DNA from: Alphaproteobacteria bacterium
Lineage (GTDB): Bacteria > Pseudomonadota > Alphaproteobacteria > Sphingomonadales > Rhodothalassiaceae
NCBI GenBank assembly: GCA_003695555.1
Contig: RFIU01000222.1
Coordinates: 1 to 11,210, forward strand
DNA length: 11,210 nucleotides
Reading direction: 5' to 3'
This document shows positions 1-7,112 of the stretch, piece by piece; position 1 is the stretch's first letter, and each line of letters opens with the position of its first letter. The notes beneath the pieces were generated by a model. The model did no database searches and was not told the origin of the DNA. It worked only from the letters and a program-made list of their open reading frames with translations. The position numbers and the translations under genes are program-made.

Positions 1-1242
1 GAGGCAAATGCCGCCGGCCTCGCGGTGGTCGCAGGCGCCGCCGGCGGCACGATCGAGGCGGTCGAGGACGGCGACACAGGGCTGCTGGTCGATGGCAACG
101 ACCCGCAGCAGATTGCCGATGCCATTTCGTTCCTTCTCGACGAGCCGGAAACCCGCGCGCGGATGGCAGCCACAGGCCGCACGCGTGCACGCCAGCGCGA
201 CTGGGCGGGAGCGGCGCGTGCACTGACCCGCCGGCTCGACCGTCCCCGACGTGTCTTCGATGAACCGTCTCCTTCCTATGCCGAAGGAAAGATGTTGCCG
301 GCCGCCCTGCCCGACGAGCCGGGAAAGCCGCGGCTGCTGGTCACCATCGACTGCGAGGAATGCTTCGACTGGCGGCATCGCCGGGCCGAGGGCTGGCGGC
401 TCGCCGGTCTCGATGCCCTGGCCACGCTGCATCGCCGGATCGCGGCATGCGGGTTGGCGCCGCTCTATCTCGCCACCCGCCCGGTGCTCGAGGATGCGGA
501 CTGGTGCGCCTTTCTGGACGAGGTGGCGGATCGGGGCGAGGCGGCGTGCGGGATTCATGACCACCCTTGGCTGACCCCTCCGCTCTTCGAGGTGCCGAAT
601 GCCTGGAACAGCTATCCCTGCAATCTTCCCGGCCATCTCGAGCGACGAAAGATCGCATCGCTTGCCGAACTGTTCGCGCAACGTTTCGGCCATGCTCCTA
701 TCGCGCACCGCGCCGGGCGCTGGGGCGGATCGGCGCGCACGGCGGAACTGCTGGAGGAATTCGCCATTCCGCTCGACTGTTCACCGGCCGCCTTCCAGCC
801 ACCCACGACCGATGGCGGACCGGACCACCGCACCATCACCAACCGCCCGTTCCTGGCCGGGCGGCAAGAAAAGGTGCTCGTCGTTCCGGCGGCCGGGCTG
901 GTCTGGCCGCGCGGCCCGGACCCACTGGCCCGTCGTCTGCCGGCATTCGGGCCGGCGGCAAAGCCCCAGCGCTTCACGCCCGAGATTCACCCCCTCTCCC
1001 GCCTGCTGGCGATGGCCGAACGGATCGAGCGGGCGGGCGAGCCATTCGTCTGTCTGTCGCTGCATTCAAGCTCGCTTGTTGCCGGCGGCAATCCTTATGC
1101 GCCGGATCCGGACAGCGCCGGTCGCATCCTTGAGCGGACGGTGGCACTTGTCGAGCACCTCGTGAAGACACGCGGATGGCGACCGGTCACAGCGACCGGG
1201 CTGGCTCGGATCGCAAATGATCGCGGAGGGGGGGCCGGATGA
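1..1242 (+). CDS. Glycosyltransferase (GT4 C-terminal part) fused to WalW-like polysaccharide deacetylase, 5'-partial
   Basis: The reading frame is open from the first base, so the true start lies upstream. Residue numbers here count the first codon as 1. Residues 1-80 are the end of a GT-B glycosyltransferase of family GT4: they begin with the conserved Glu of the E-A-x-A-x-G loop, followed by G-G-T-I-E-A-V-E-D-G and T-G-L-L-V. After a linker (about 81-110), a second domain runs to the stop. It resembles WalW-type deacetylases: T-I-D-C-E-E at 115-120, I-H-D-H-P-W at 185-190, a Y-P-x-N-L-P segment near 205, R-A-G-R-W-G-G at 237-243 and L-H-S-S-S-L near 354-359. The Asp and paired His are the probable metal ligands. 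No stop or frameshift separates the domains. An internal ATG at 292, with AAGGA only 3 nt before it, might give a free deacetylase. The likely role is adding a sugar to, and deacetylating, a surface glycan. The stop overlaps the next gene's start in ATGA. Domain calls are good; the substrate is unknown. Confidence 0.85.
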   Translation, partial: EANAAGLAVVAGAAGGTIEAVEDGDTGLLVDGNDPQQIADAISFLLDEPETRARMAATGRTRARQRDWAGAARALTRRLDRPRRVFDEPSPSYAEGKMLPAALPDEPGKPRLLVTIDCEECFDWRHRRAEGWRLAGLDALATLHRRIAACGLAPLYLATRPVLEDADWCAFLDEVADRGEAACGIHDHPWLTPPLFEVPNAWNSYPCNLPGHLERRKIASLAELFAQRFGHAPIAHRAGRWGGSARTAELLEEFAIPLDCSPAAFQPPTTDGGPDHRTITNRPFLAGRQEKVLVVPAAGLVWPRGPDPLARRLPAFGPAAKPQRFTPEIHPLSRLLAMAERIERAGEPFVCLSLHSSSLVAGGNPYAPDPDSAGRILERTVALVEHLVKTRGWRPVTATGLARIANDRGGGAG

Positions 1243-2516
1243 AGCAGGGCCGACAGGCGGTGCTCTTCATCTCGCCCTCGGTGCCGCTGGAACAGGGTAT
1301 CGGCGTGGAACGTCGCGCCTTTCAGCATCTTTGCGCCTTGGCCTCGCGCCATGACGTGCATCTGATGATCACCGGACAGCCGAAGCCTCGAGCGGAGGCC
1401 GAAGAGACCTGGCGGACCCTGCCGGCAAGCATCACCGTGCTTGGCCGGGGTGAGCCGCCAGACCCCCAGGGGCACCGGCTGGGCTCGCATCTGCTCTGGG
1501 AGCTCCACCACCCGCCGATTCCGCACCGCCTGCCGGCCGTCCCCATCCCCGCTGCCTGGCCGGAGAGCTTGGCGGCGACCCTCGTCTTTCGACTGAAGAG
1601 CACACCGATTTGGCGAGAACTGCGGCGTTCGGGGGTGGCGACGGGACGTCTCGTTCTCGACCTTGATGATCTCGAGGCGCTCGCTCTCCGGCGGCGGATC
1701 GCGGCGGAACGCGATATTCTGGGGCGCGAGAAGGCGCTGGCGCTGCGATTGCGGGCGGCGCGCCTCGCCCGTCTGCAGCGGGAGATGGTGTGGCGAGCGG
1801 ACGCAACCCTCGTCTGCTCGCGCGAGGATCGCGACCGGCTGATCGCTGATCGCCATGATCCGGCACGCATCCGAATCGTCGCCAATGCACCGCCCGAACT
1901 CGAACCTCTCGCGCCTCGCCGCGCAAGCCCGGGCGAGCCGTACCGGCTGTTGTTCATCGGCGCGCTCGGCTATTCGCCGAACATCGATGCGCTGCAGTGG
2001 TTCGTTCGCGATATCTGGCCACAAATCCGCGCAAGGGACGGCCGCCGGGTCGAGCTGGAGATCGTCGGCTACGGCGCGGGGGCCGATGTGCGTGCGCTGG
2101 GCAGGACGCCCGGGGTGCGGGTGACCGGCGAGGTGGCGACGGTCACCCCCTGCTACGCGCGCGCCGACATGCTGGTCGCGCCTCTGCGCTGGGGCGGCGG
2201 CACGCGCATCAAGATCCTCGAGGCCTTCGCGATCGGCCGCCCGGTCGTCGCTACGACCCGGGCCGCCGAGGGCCTTCCGGTCGCCGATGGGCGCGAATTG
2301 CTGATTGCCGATCGACCGGACGATTTCGCCCGGGCGGTCAGCCGGCTGCTGGACGACGAAGGACTGGGCGCACGGCTGATTGCCAATGGTCGTGAACTGG
2401 TGGCACGAATGCGCGGTATTCCGCAGGCGCGCCTGCTTGCCGCCATCAGGGGAGAGGCGGATCCGGACGGCGCGGACGCGGCAGGTGATCGGCCAGCGGA
2501 TGGCGCAAACGGATGA
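1239..2516 (+). CDS. GT4-like glycosyltransferase
   Basis: This is a 425-residue predicted cytosolic GT-B glycosyltransferase. The start ATG overlaps the previous stop (ATGA), indicating translational coupling. The N-terminal acceptor half opens with a short hydrophobic strand and a Gly-rich turn (V-L-F-I-S-P, then E-Q-G-I-G-V at 19-23), and D-L-D-D at 141-144 ends a beta strand. The nucleotide-sugar half has F-I-G-A-L-G-Y-S-P-N-I-D-A at 239-251, L-E-I-V-G-Y-G at 273-279, and the donor-binding run A-P-L-R-W-G-G-G-T-R-I-K-I-L-E-A-F at 314-330, then G-R-P-V-V-A-T. This pattern matches the GT4 group common in exopolysaccharide clusters, including those beside PEP-CTERM/XrtA systems, though no PEP-CTERM gene is visible here. 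About 20 C-terminal residues (E-A-D-P-D-G-A-D...) look disordered and are encoded antisense to the flippase 3' end. Donor and acceptor sugars cannot be read from the sequence. Confidence 0.88.
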   Translation: MKQGRQAVLFISPSVPLEQGIGVERRAFQHLCALASRHDVHLMITGQPKPRAEAEETWRTLPASITVLGRGEPPDPQGHRLGSHLLWELHHPPIPHRLPAVPIPAAWPESLAATLVFRLKSTPIWRELRRSGVATGRLVLDLDDLEALALRRRIAAERDILGREKALALRLRAARLARLQREMVWRADATLVCSREDRDRLIADRHDPARIRIVANAPPELEPLAPRRASPGEPYRLLFIGALGYSPNIDALQWFVRDIWPQIRARDGRRVELEIVGYGAGADVRALGRTPGVRVTGEVATVTPCYARADMLVAPLRWGGGTRIKILEAFAIGRPVVATTRAAEGLPVADGRELLIADRPDDFARAVSRLLDDEGLGARLIANGRELVARMRGIPQARLLAAIRGEADPDGADAAGDRPADGANG

Positions 2517-3897
2517 CCGCCCCGTACCAGGCGAGCGCCATCACCGGCATGGCGAGAACGACGACCAGCAGCGGGCTCGTCACCGGCTTCCAGCCGAAGA
2601 TCGCGACCACCACGCCACCGGCGAGCGCGCTGATCAGCGAAACGGCGAGCGAGGGCGCAAGCGCACGGCCGATCGCGCGCCAGCGCAGCCCCAGTTCGGA
2701 CCGCGCATGATGCTGGGAAAGGCCGGCATAGAAGACCGAAGATACCAGCATGCCGCCGGCGACCGGCAACAGGCCGTATGGGGCGAGCAGCAGGAGCAGC
2801 GCAACACGCGCGATCTGGAAGACGCTCTGCAGGCGCAGCACCCGGCCCGGCGCGCCGCTGGCGACCAACAGGGTCTGGGCGATCACGAAGGGGCCCGAGA
2901 ACATCGTCGCTACCGCCAGCACGCTCGCCACCGGGGCGGCGGCCAGCCACTGCGTGCCATAGAGGATCGCGATCAGCGGCCAGGAGAAGAGAGCAAGGCC
3001 CGCGAGCAGCGGCCAGAGCAAAACGGCGCCGATGGAAAGGCGGCGCAGATAGACGTCTTCCGCCTTCTCGCCGGCAGCGATCTCCTGCGCGAAGGTCGGC
3101 AGCAGCACCTGCGAGAGGGCCGGAAACAGATAGACCCAGACCAACCGCGAGAGCGCTCCCGCCTTGTCATAGAGCGCCGCCGGCGCCAGTCCCTGAACGC
3201 GGCCGAGCACCAGTTCGTCCATCCGCGCACCGATCTGATTGGCGACATTGGCCGCGGTCAGCGCCGCCCCGAAGGAGAGCAGCGGCGCGAAACCGCCGAA
3301 TCGCGGTCGCCAGACGAAGGCCTCGGGGCGAGCGGTAACGGCGATGGCGAGCATCACCAGACTCTGCGCCAGCACGCTCCAGGCCAGCGCCTCATAGGAG
3401 AAGCCGGCCAGCACCAGCAGGATCGACACCGCGCCACCGATCAGCGCCGGCCAGACCTGGACATGAAGAAGCGCACGGAATCGCCGGCTGCGCTGCAACA
3501 GGGCCTGGGCAAGACCCGGCCAGGGGGAGATCGCCATGTTGAGGGCGAGGATGCGGATGCAGCGTGCCACCCCTTCGCTGCCGTAGAAGGCCCCCGCCGG
3601 CTCGGCCAGCGCCAGCGCGGCGAGCGCCAGCGCCAGCGAGAAGACCGCCGACAGGCCGAGCGCCGAGCGCACCAGCGGCGCATCGATCGTGTCTGCCCGC
3701 ACGACATAGGAATTGACACCGAAGACGCGCATCGCCTCGACCAGCATGACGAGACCGATCGCCACCGCATAGACACCGAGCTCGGCCGGGGTCAGCAGGC
3801 GGGCGATGACCGCGGTGGTCGCGATATGGATCATTGCCAGTGCGAGACGGGTCGCCAGCGCGATCGAGAAGTCCCGCTTCAAGGACGCGCCGCTCAT
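2446..3897 (-). CDS. Wzx-like polysaccharide flippase (MOP superfamily)
   Basis: This is a 483-residue integral inner-membrane protein with about 12 or more hydrophobic segments, for example around 13-33, 41-60, 79-98, 147-166, 169-188, 289-311, 322-345, 361-375, 379-392, 414-433 and 443-462. Family-typical features are R-L-L-T-P-A-E-L-G-V-Y at 33-43 after the first helix, a lone-Asp segment N-Q-I-G-A-R-M-D-E-L-V-L-G at 220-232, and A-L-Y-D-K-A at 241-246. These place it with polysaccharide-synthesis flippases (RfbX/Wzx, WzxC-like), which translocate lipid-linked oligosaccharides across the inner membrane. Its start lies inside the sulfotransferase stop (ATGA on the minus strand), so the two genes are co-translated. 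Its last 71 bp overlap the converging glycosyltransferase gene, and the Pro/Arg-rich end (H-L-P-R-P-R-R) sits in that overlap. The glycan moved is unknown, but the neighbours imply a surface or exported polysaccharide. Confidence 0.88.
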   Translation of the reverse strand: MSGASLKRDFSIALATRLALAMIHIATTAVIARLLTPAELGVYAVAIGLVMLVEAMRVFGVNSYVVRADTIDAPLVRSALGLSAVFSLALALAALALAEPAGAFYGSEGVARCIRILALNMAISPWPGLAQALLQRSRRFRALLHVQVWPALIGGAVSILLVLAGFSYEALAWSVLAQSLVMLAIAVTARPEAFVWRPRFGGFAPLLSFGAALTAANVANQIGARMDELVLGRVQGLAPAALYDKAGALSRLVWVYLFPALSQVLLPTFAQEIAAGEKAEDVYLRRLSIGAVLLWPLLAGLALFSWPLIAILYGTQWLAAAPVASVLAVATMFSGPFVIAQTLLVASGAPGRVLRLQSVFQIARVALLLLLAPYGLLPVAGGMLVSSVFYAGLSQHHARSELGLRWRAIGRALAPSLAVSLISALAGGVVVAIFGWKPVTSPLLVVVLAMPVMALAWYGAVIRLRHPLADHLPRPRRPDPPLP

Positions 3898-5018
3898 CGC
3901 CCGTCGTCTCCCCTCGCCGCCCCCGCCGGTGCCTGCGCGAAGAAGGCGGCCAGCCGTCGTTCGCCCTCACTCTCGAACGCCGTGAACCAGTCGTCGGGGG
4001 CGAATTCCGGCCAGCGCGGCGGGCGCAGACCACGGCTCATGGAGGTAATGGCGGCCAGTGCCTGTGCCGTCGGCGTGATGCCGCAGGCGGCAAGCGCCGG
4101 GGCGAGCGCGGCCGCCGGGTCGCGGCAGAGATCTTCATAACGGATGGTGGCGTCGGCCCAGTAGCGGCCGTGCGCATGCGAGAGCCGCCAGAGCATGTAG
4201 AAGGGCAGATAGGGGTGGGCCTGCGGTTCGACCATCAGCGGCGGCCAGATCTTTGCCAGATCCGCGATCCATTCGCGCAGGTAAAACCGGTCGTGCGGGG
4301 CGAAGTCGGCGAACCGCGCATCCGTCCCCAGCCGCGCACCGGCGATCGCCGAGATGAAGGAGTCGCGCGGATTGCGATAGAGATGCATGATGCGGGCAGC
4401 CGGAAAGCGGCTGCGCAGCCAGGCAAGCCGGAAGTCGATCCGGTTGAACTGAAGAGCCGGCCGGGCCCCATCGGGGGCGCGCGCGATGATCCCGGCGATG
4501 AAATGCTCGAGATCCGGGTCGGCGGCGCGCTCGTCCATGTAGAGGCGGTGGCGCGACCAGTCGTCACGGAAGAAACGATCGAGATCGTCCAGCCCATCAT
4601 AATTCCGGCGATAGTCGTCGATGCCCGCATGGGTGGGGTCCTGCACCGCGCCGCTCGAATCCAAGCGGTGCCAGCGGCGCGGATTGAGCGGCTCGTAATA
4701 GGCGGCCAGGCCGTCCAGTTCGTCGAGCATGCGCCACAGCAGGGTCGAGCCGGAACGGAAGCGGGCGGTGACGAAGAGCGCAGGGCGAGCACGGGCGCGG
4801 GCAAGCTGCGAGAAGAGATCCTTCCGCCCGACATCGTCCATCGGCGCAGCAGTGCTACCGACAGTGTCGGCGATTTGCGGCCTCGGCGGAAGCGGAACCC
4901 GGCGGCCGGCATCGAGCAGACCGGCCAGCTCGTCGCGGATCCGGCGTTCGACCCAGCGGTTGACGCGCCAGGATGCCATCAGCCGATCGATCAGCCATGC
5001 CCGCCAGCCATGCCCCAT
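3894..5018 (-). CDS. PAPS-dependent sulfotransferase family protein
   Basis: This is a 374-residue predicted cytosolic enzyme that would transfer sulfate from PAPS to an acceptor hydroxyl. The 5'-phosphosulfate loop is at 84-94 (T-A-R-F-R-S-G-S-T-L-L). The 3'-phosphate motif is at 211-223 (M-H-L-Y-R-N-P-R-D-S-F-I-S), with the expected Arg215 and Ser223 in R-x7-S spacing. R-Y-E-D-L at 293-297 is the usual later landmark of the family. The first 75 or so residues are a charged, Arg-rich extension with no recognised domain and no clear signal peptide. The start is supported by GAGGAG on the minus strand (plus coordinates 5027-5032), 8 nt from the ATG. It is the first gene of a two-gene unit, overlapping the flippase start by 4 bp, so a glycan or lipid-linked sugar acceptor is the simplest inference. 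Fold assignment is strong. The acceptor is not known, and some members of this family act on proteins or small molecules. Confidence 0.85.
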   Translation of the reverse strand: MGHGWRAWLIDRLMASWRVNRWVERRIRDELAGLLDAGRRVPLPPRPQIADTVGSTAAPMDDVGRKDLFSQLARARARPALFVTARFRSGSTLLWRMLDELDGLAAYYEPLNPRRWHRLDSSGAVQDPTHAGIDDYRRNYDGLDDLDRFFRDDWSRHRLYMDERAADPDLEHFIAGIIARAPDGARPALQFNRIDFRLAWLRSRFPAARIMHLYRNPRDSFISAIAGARLGTDARFADFAPHDRFYLREWIADLAKIWPPLMVEPQAHPYLPFYMLWRLSHAHGRYWADATIRYEDLCRDPAAALAPALAACGITPTAQALAAITSMSRGLRPPRWPEFAPDDWFTAFESEGERRLAAFFAQAPAGAARGDDGR

Positions 5019-5077
5019 GTTCGCGTCTCCTCGCGCCGTCTTCCCGCCAACCGCGCCGCGGCTTCCTCCGCAAGGCA

Positions 5078-5107
5078 GCTATAGGGGCGAACGCCCCCTC
5101 TTGTCAT
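5078..5107 (-). promoter_or_regulatory. Possible sigma-70 promoter for the sulfotransferase-flippase unit
   Basis: On the minus strand, ATGACA (plus 5102-5107; 5 of 6 matches to TTGACA) is followed after 18 nt by TATAGC (plus 5078-5083; 4 of 6 matches to TATAAT). Transcription would start about 50 nt before the sulfotransferase ATG. The spacer contains a short GC hairpin (GGGGC, loop GAAC, GCCCC at 5084-5097) that could be an operator or chance. The call rests on motif matching only. Confidence 0.35.
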
Positions 5108-5227
5108 CTGCGGCGAGCAGGGAATCGCCGCCTCACTGCGTATCAGGAGTGTCCGCAAAGATCGGCGCCGGCCGGACCTCCGGCCCGAGACACGAGCAAC
5201 GAGGAAGAACGGAAAGGAAATCGACAC

Positions 5228-5953
5228 ATGACAAGACACGATCGCACCCCCGCCGGCCGCAGCCTGCTGCCGCTGGCCCTGCTGGGCCTGGCCGTGTTCT
5301 GGCCGGGCGAGACCTTCGCCCAGGAGGCCGGCGATCCGCCGCCCCCGCCCCATCGGGTTGTCATCATCACCGAAAACGGCGTGATGGCCGCGACCGACTC
5401 GAGCGACGCACCGATGGCCGAAGCCTTCGCCATGGGACCGGGCATGGGCGCCGGAATGGGCATGGCGGAGATGGGCATGCCGGGCGGCCGGGGCCTGAAG
5501 GCGCTCGACCGCGATCATGACGGCAAGATCTCGAAGAAGGAGGCGAAGGCCGCGCGCGAGGAGCATTTCCGCCGGCTCGACGCAAATCACGACGGCAAGG
5601 TGACGGCCGACGAGGTCGTTGCATTCCACGAACGACAGCGCCGCGAGCGCCAGAAGAAGATGGCCGAACGCATGATCGCCCGCTTCGATTCGGATAAGAA
5701 CGGGATCGTTACGCGTAAGGAGTTCGACACCTTCTTCTCGCAGCGCTTCGCCAAGGCCGATGCCGACGGCGACGGCGTCGTCACCCGCGAGGAGATGGCG
5801 CGCGCGGCCCGACAACGCATGCAGCACCTGCATCGCGAGATGCAGCGTCTTCGCCGTGAAATGCGGCGCATGCGGATGCGGATGCGGATGATGAACATGC
5901 ACGGCGATCACGATCGCGACGTCGAGGTTATCATCGACGACGACTCGCACTGA
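5228..5953 (+). CDS. Exported calcium-binding protein with four EF-hands and Met-rich flanks
   Basis: This is a 241-residue predicted periplasmic or secreted protein. The ATG at 5228 is preferred over in-frame upstream starts because AAGGA (5214-5218) sits 9 nt upstream and a signal peptide follows: basic n-region (T-R-H-D-R), hydrophobic core (L-L-P-L-A-L-L-G-L-A-V-F) and cleavage near T-F-A/Q-E-A at 31-32. Four canonical 12-residue EF loops lie at 94-105, 118-129, 154-165 and 178-189. Each has Asp at position 1, Gly at 6 and Glu at 12, and the spacing (24, 36, 24) gives two EF-hand pairs. Between signal and EF-hands is a Met/Gly-rich linker (7 Met in 63-84). After the last hand, an Arg/Met/Gln helix with 9 Met in 198-224 leads to a His/Asp-rich end (H-G-D-H-D-R-D, then I-I-D-D-D). 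Calcium binding is well supported. The Met/His segments could bind copper or another soft metal, but that is inference. It appears monocistronic and ends at a strong terminator. Confidence 0.85.
   Translation: MTRHDRTPAGRSLLPLALLGLAVFWPGETFAQEAGDPPPPPHRVVIITENGVMAATDSSDAPMAEAFAMGPGMGAGMGMAEMGMPGGRGLKALDRDHDGKISKKEAKAAREEHFRRLDANHDGKVTADEVVAFHERQRRERQKKMAERMIARFDSDKNGIVTRKEFDTFFSQRFAKADADGDGVVTREEMARAARQRMQHLHREMQRLRREMRRMRMRMRMMNMHGDHDRDVEVIIDDDSH
5870..5890 (+). repeat. Hexanucleotide tandem repeat (ATGCGG)3-ATG within the EF-hand gene
   Basis: Three perfect ATGCGG units plus ATG encode the Met-Arg alternation at residues 215-221, with a related ATGCGGCGC just before. A 6-nt unit keeps frame, so slippage would change the number of Met-Arg pairs without breaking the protein. 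Confidence 0.75.
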
Positions 5954-6043
5954 CCGCTTCGCGCGATAAACGCTGAGGAGCCGCGACGGCGAGCAAAGAG
6001 ATTCCCGCATGCGGACCGGCTCCCTCCCTGTCTGAGGCGGGAT

Positions 6044-6081
6044 GGGTCGGCGTGGGCCCTTTCCCACGCCGATCCTTTTTT
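6044..6081 (+). terminator. Rho-independent terminator after the EF-hand gene
   Basis: A 13-bp stem (6044-6056 pairing with 6063-6075, one G-U pair) has a 6-nt loop and is followed directly by six T residues (6076-6081). It lies 90 nt after the EF-hand stop and before dapA, so dapA probably has its own promoter. I could not identify that promoter convincingly in 6082-6149. Confidence 0.9.
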
Positions 6082-6149
6082 GTTAATGAGAGCGCCTCCA
6101 TGGATCGGCTCGCATCCAGCGGGCCGGCGGCAAGCGCGGGACGAGGGCG

Positions 6150-7037
6150 ATGTTCAAGGGATCGATCACGGCACTGGTAACGCCGTTCGACGCGGATGGT
6201 GCGATCGACGAGGATGCCGTCGTTCGACTTGTCGAATGGCAGATCGAGGAAGGCACCCGCGCGCTCGTCCCCTGCGGCACCACCGGTGAAGCGCCGGCAC
6301 TCTCGGCCGAAGAGCAGCGCCGGCTCATCGCCCTGACGGTGAAGACGGCGCGCGCACGGGTGCCGGTGATCGCCGGCTGCGGCACCAATGCGACCGCCGC
6401 CACGATCGAGCGGGTGCGGGCGGCAGAAGAAGTCGGCGCCGACGCGGCGCTGATCGTCGCCCCCTATTACAACAAGCCGACCCAGGCCGGGCTTTTCGCC
6501 CATTTCAAGGCGGTACACGACGCCTGCGGTCTGCCGATCGTCATCTACAACATTCCCGGCCGCACGAGCGTCGATATCGCGGTCGAAACCCTCGCCCGGC
6601 TCGCCGAGCTGCCGCGCATCGTCGCGGTCAAGGACGCCACCGGCCGGCTCGACCGAGTGGCGCGCCAGCGGCTTGCCTGCGGGCCCGACTTCATCCAGCT
6701 GTCAGGCGAGGACACGACCGCCGTCGGCTTCAATGCGATGGGCGGGCAGGGCTGCATCTCGGTCACCGCCAATGTCGCGCCGCGCCTCGTCGCCGAGATG
6801 CAGGAGGCCTGTCTTGCCGGCGACTATGACCGCGCGCGCGCGCTGCAGGACCGGCTGATGCCGCTGCATGAGGCGCTGTTCGCCGAAACCAGTCCGGCAC
6901 CCGTCAAGTACGCCCTGCATCTGATGGGCTGGATGCGCCCTGATCCGCGCCTGCCGCTTGTCGTACCGGGTGAACAGACCCGCGAGCGCATCCGTGAGGC
7001 GCTTCGCCGGGTGCTGGATCGCCAGGCGGCAGCCTGA
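6150..7037 (+). CDS. dapA: 4-hydroxy-tetrahydrodipicolinate synthase
   Basis: DapA condenses pyruvate with aspartate semialdehyde, the first committed step of the diaminopimelate/lysine pathway, in the cytosol. The 295-residue protein has the normal family length and the typical opening M-F-K-G-S-I-T-A-L-V-T-P-F. Catalytic residues fall at the same numbers as in the E. coli enzyme: Thr44-Thr45 (G-T-T-G-E), Tyr107 (A-P-Y-Y-N-K-P), Tyr133 and Arg138 (I-Y-N-I-P-G-R-T), and the Schiff-base Lys161 (A-V-K-D-A-T-G). The start is set by this family N-terminus. The ribosome site is modest: GGGA at 6138-6141, or GAGGG at 6143-6147 sitting very close to the ATG. It is followed after 75 bp by smpB, an order frequent in alphaproteobacteria, and the pair may be co-transcribed. 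No key residue is missing. Confidence 0.97.
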   Translation: MFKGSITALVTPFDADGAIDEDAVVRLVEWQIEEGTRALVPCGTTGEAPALSAEEQRRLIALTVKTARARVPVIAGCGTNATAATIERVRAAEEVGADAALIVAPYYNKPTQAGLFAHFKAVHDACGLPIVIYNIPGRTSVDIAVETLARLAELPRIVAVKDATGRLDRVARQRLACGPDFIQLSGEDTTAVGFNAMGGQGCISVTANVAPRLVAEMQEACLAGDYDRARALQDRLMPLHEALFAETSPAPVKYALHLMGWMRPDPRLPLVVPGEQTRERIREALRRVLDRQAAA

Positions 7038-7112
7038 GATGATGGCGGGAACCACGGCCGGCTCACCGACGCATCCGTGGGCGGGCGATCACCGGGAGCG
7101 GGTGAGGCGATC

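Noticed and set aside
1095..2024. 309-codon minus-strand open frame
   Set aside because: Shadow of the glycosyltransferase and deacetylase genes; Arg-rich, with no recognisable domain.
2380..4140. 586-codon plus-strand open frame
   Set aside because: It lies antisense to the flippase and part of the sulfotransferase. Its product is a featureless run rich in Gln, Arg, Asp, Gly and His, typical of the reverse reading of a GC-rich gene.
3834..5084. 416-codon plus-strand open frame opposite the sulfotransferase
   Set aside because: No family motif, and the opposite strand carries both sulfotransferase phosphate-binding motifs in order with a good ribosome site.
5115..5140. GGAAT...CGTAT resembling an EcfG general-stress promoter before the EF-hand gene
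   Set aside because: The elements are 13 nt apart instead of the usual 16-17 and both deviate from GGAAC/CGTT.
4991..6067. 358-codon minus-strand open frame covering the EF-hand gene
   Set aside because: Antisense to four canonical EF-hand loops and a signal peptide; it also covers the terminator.
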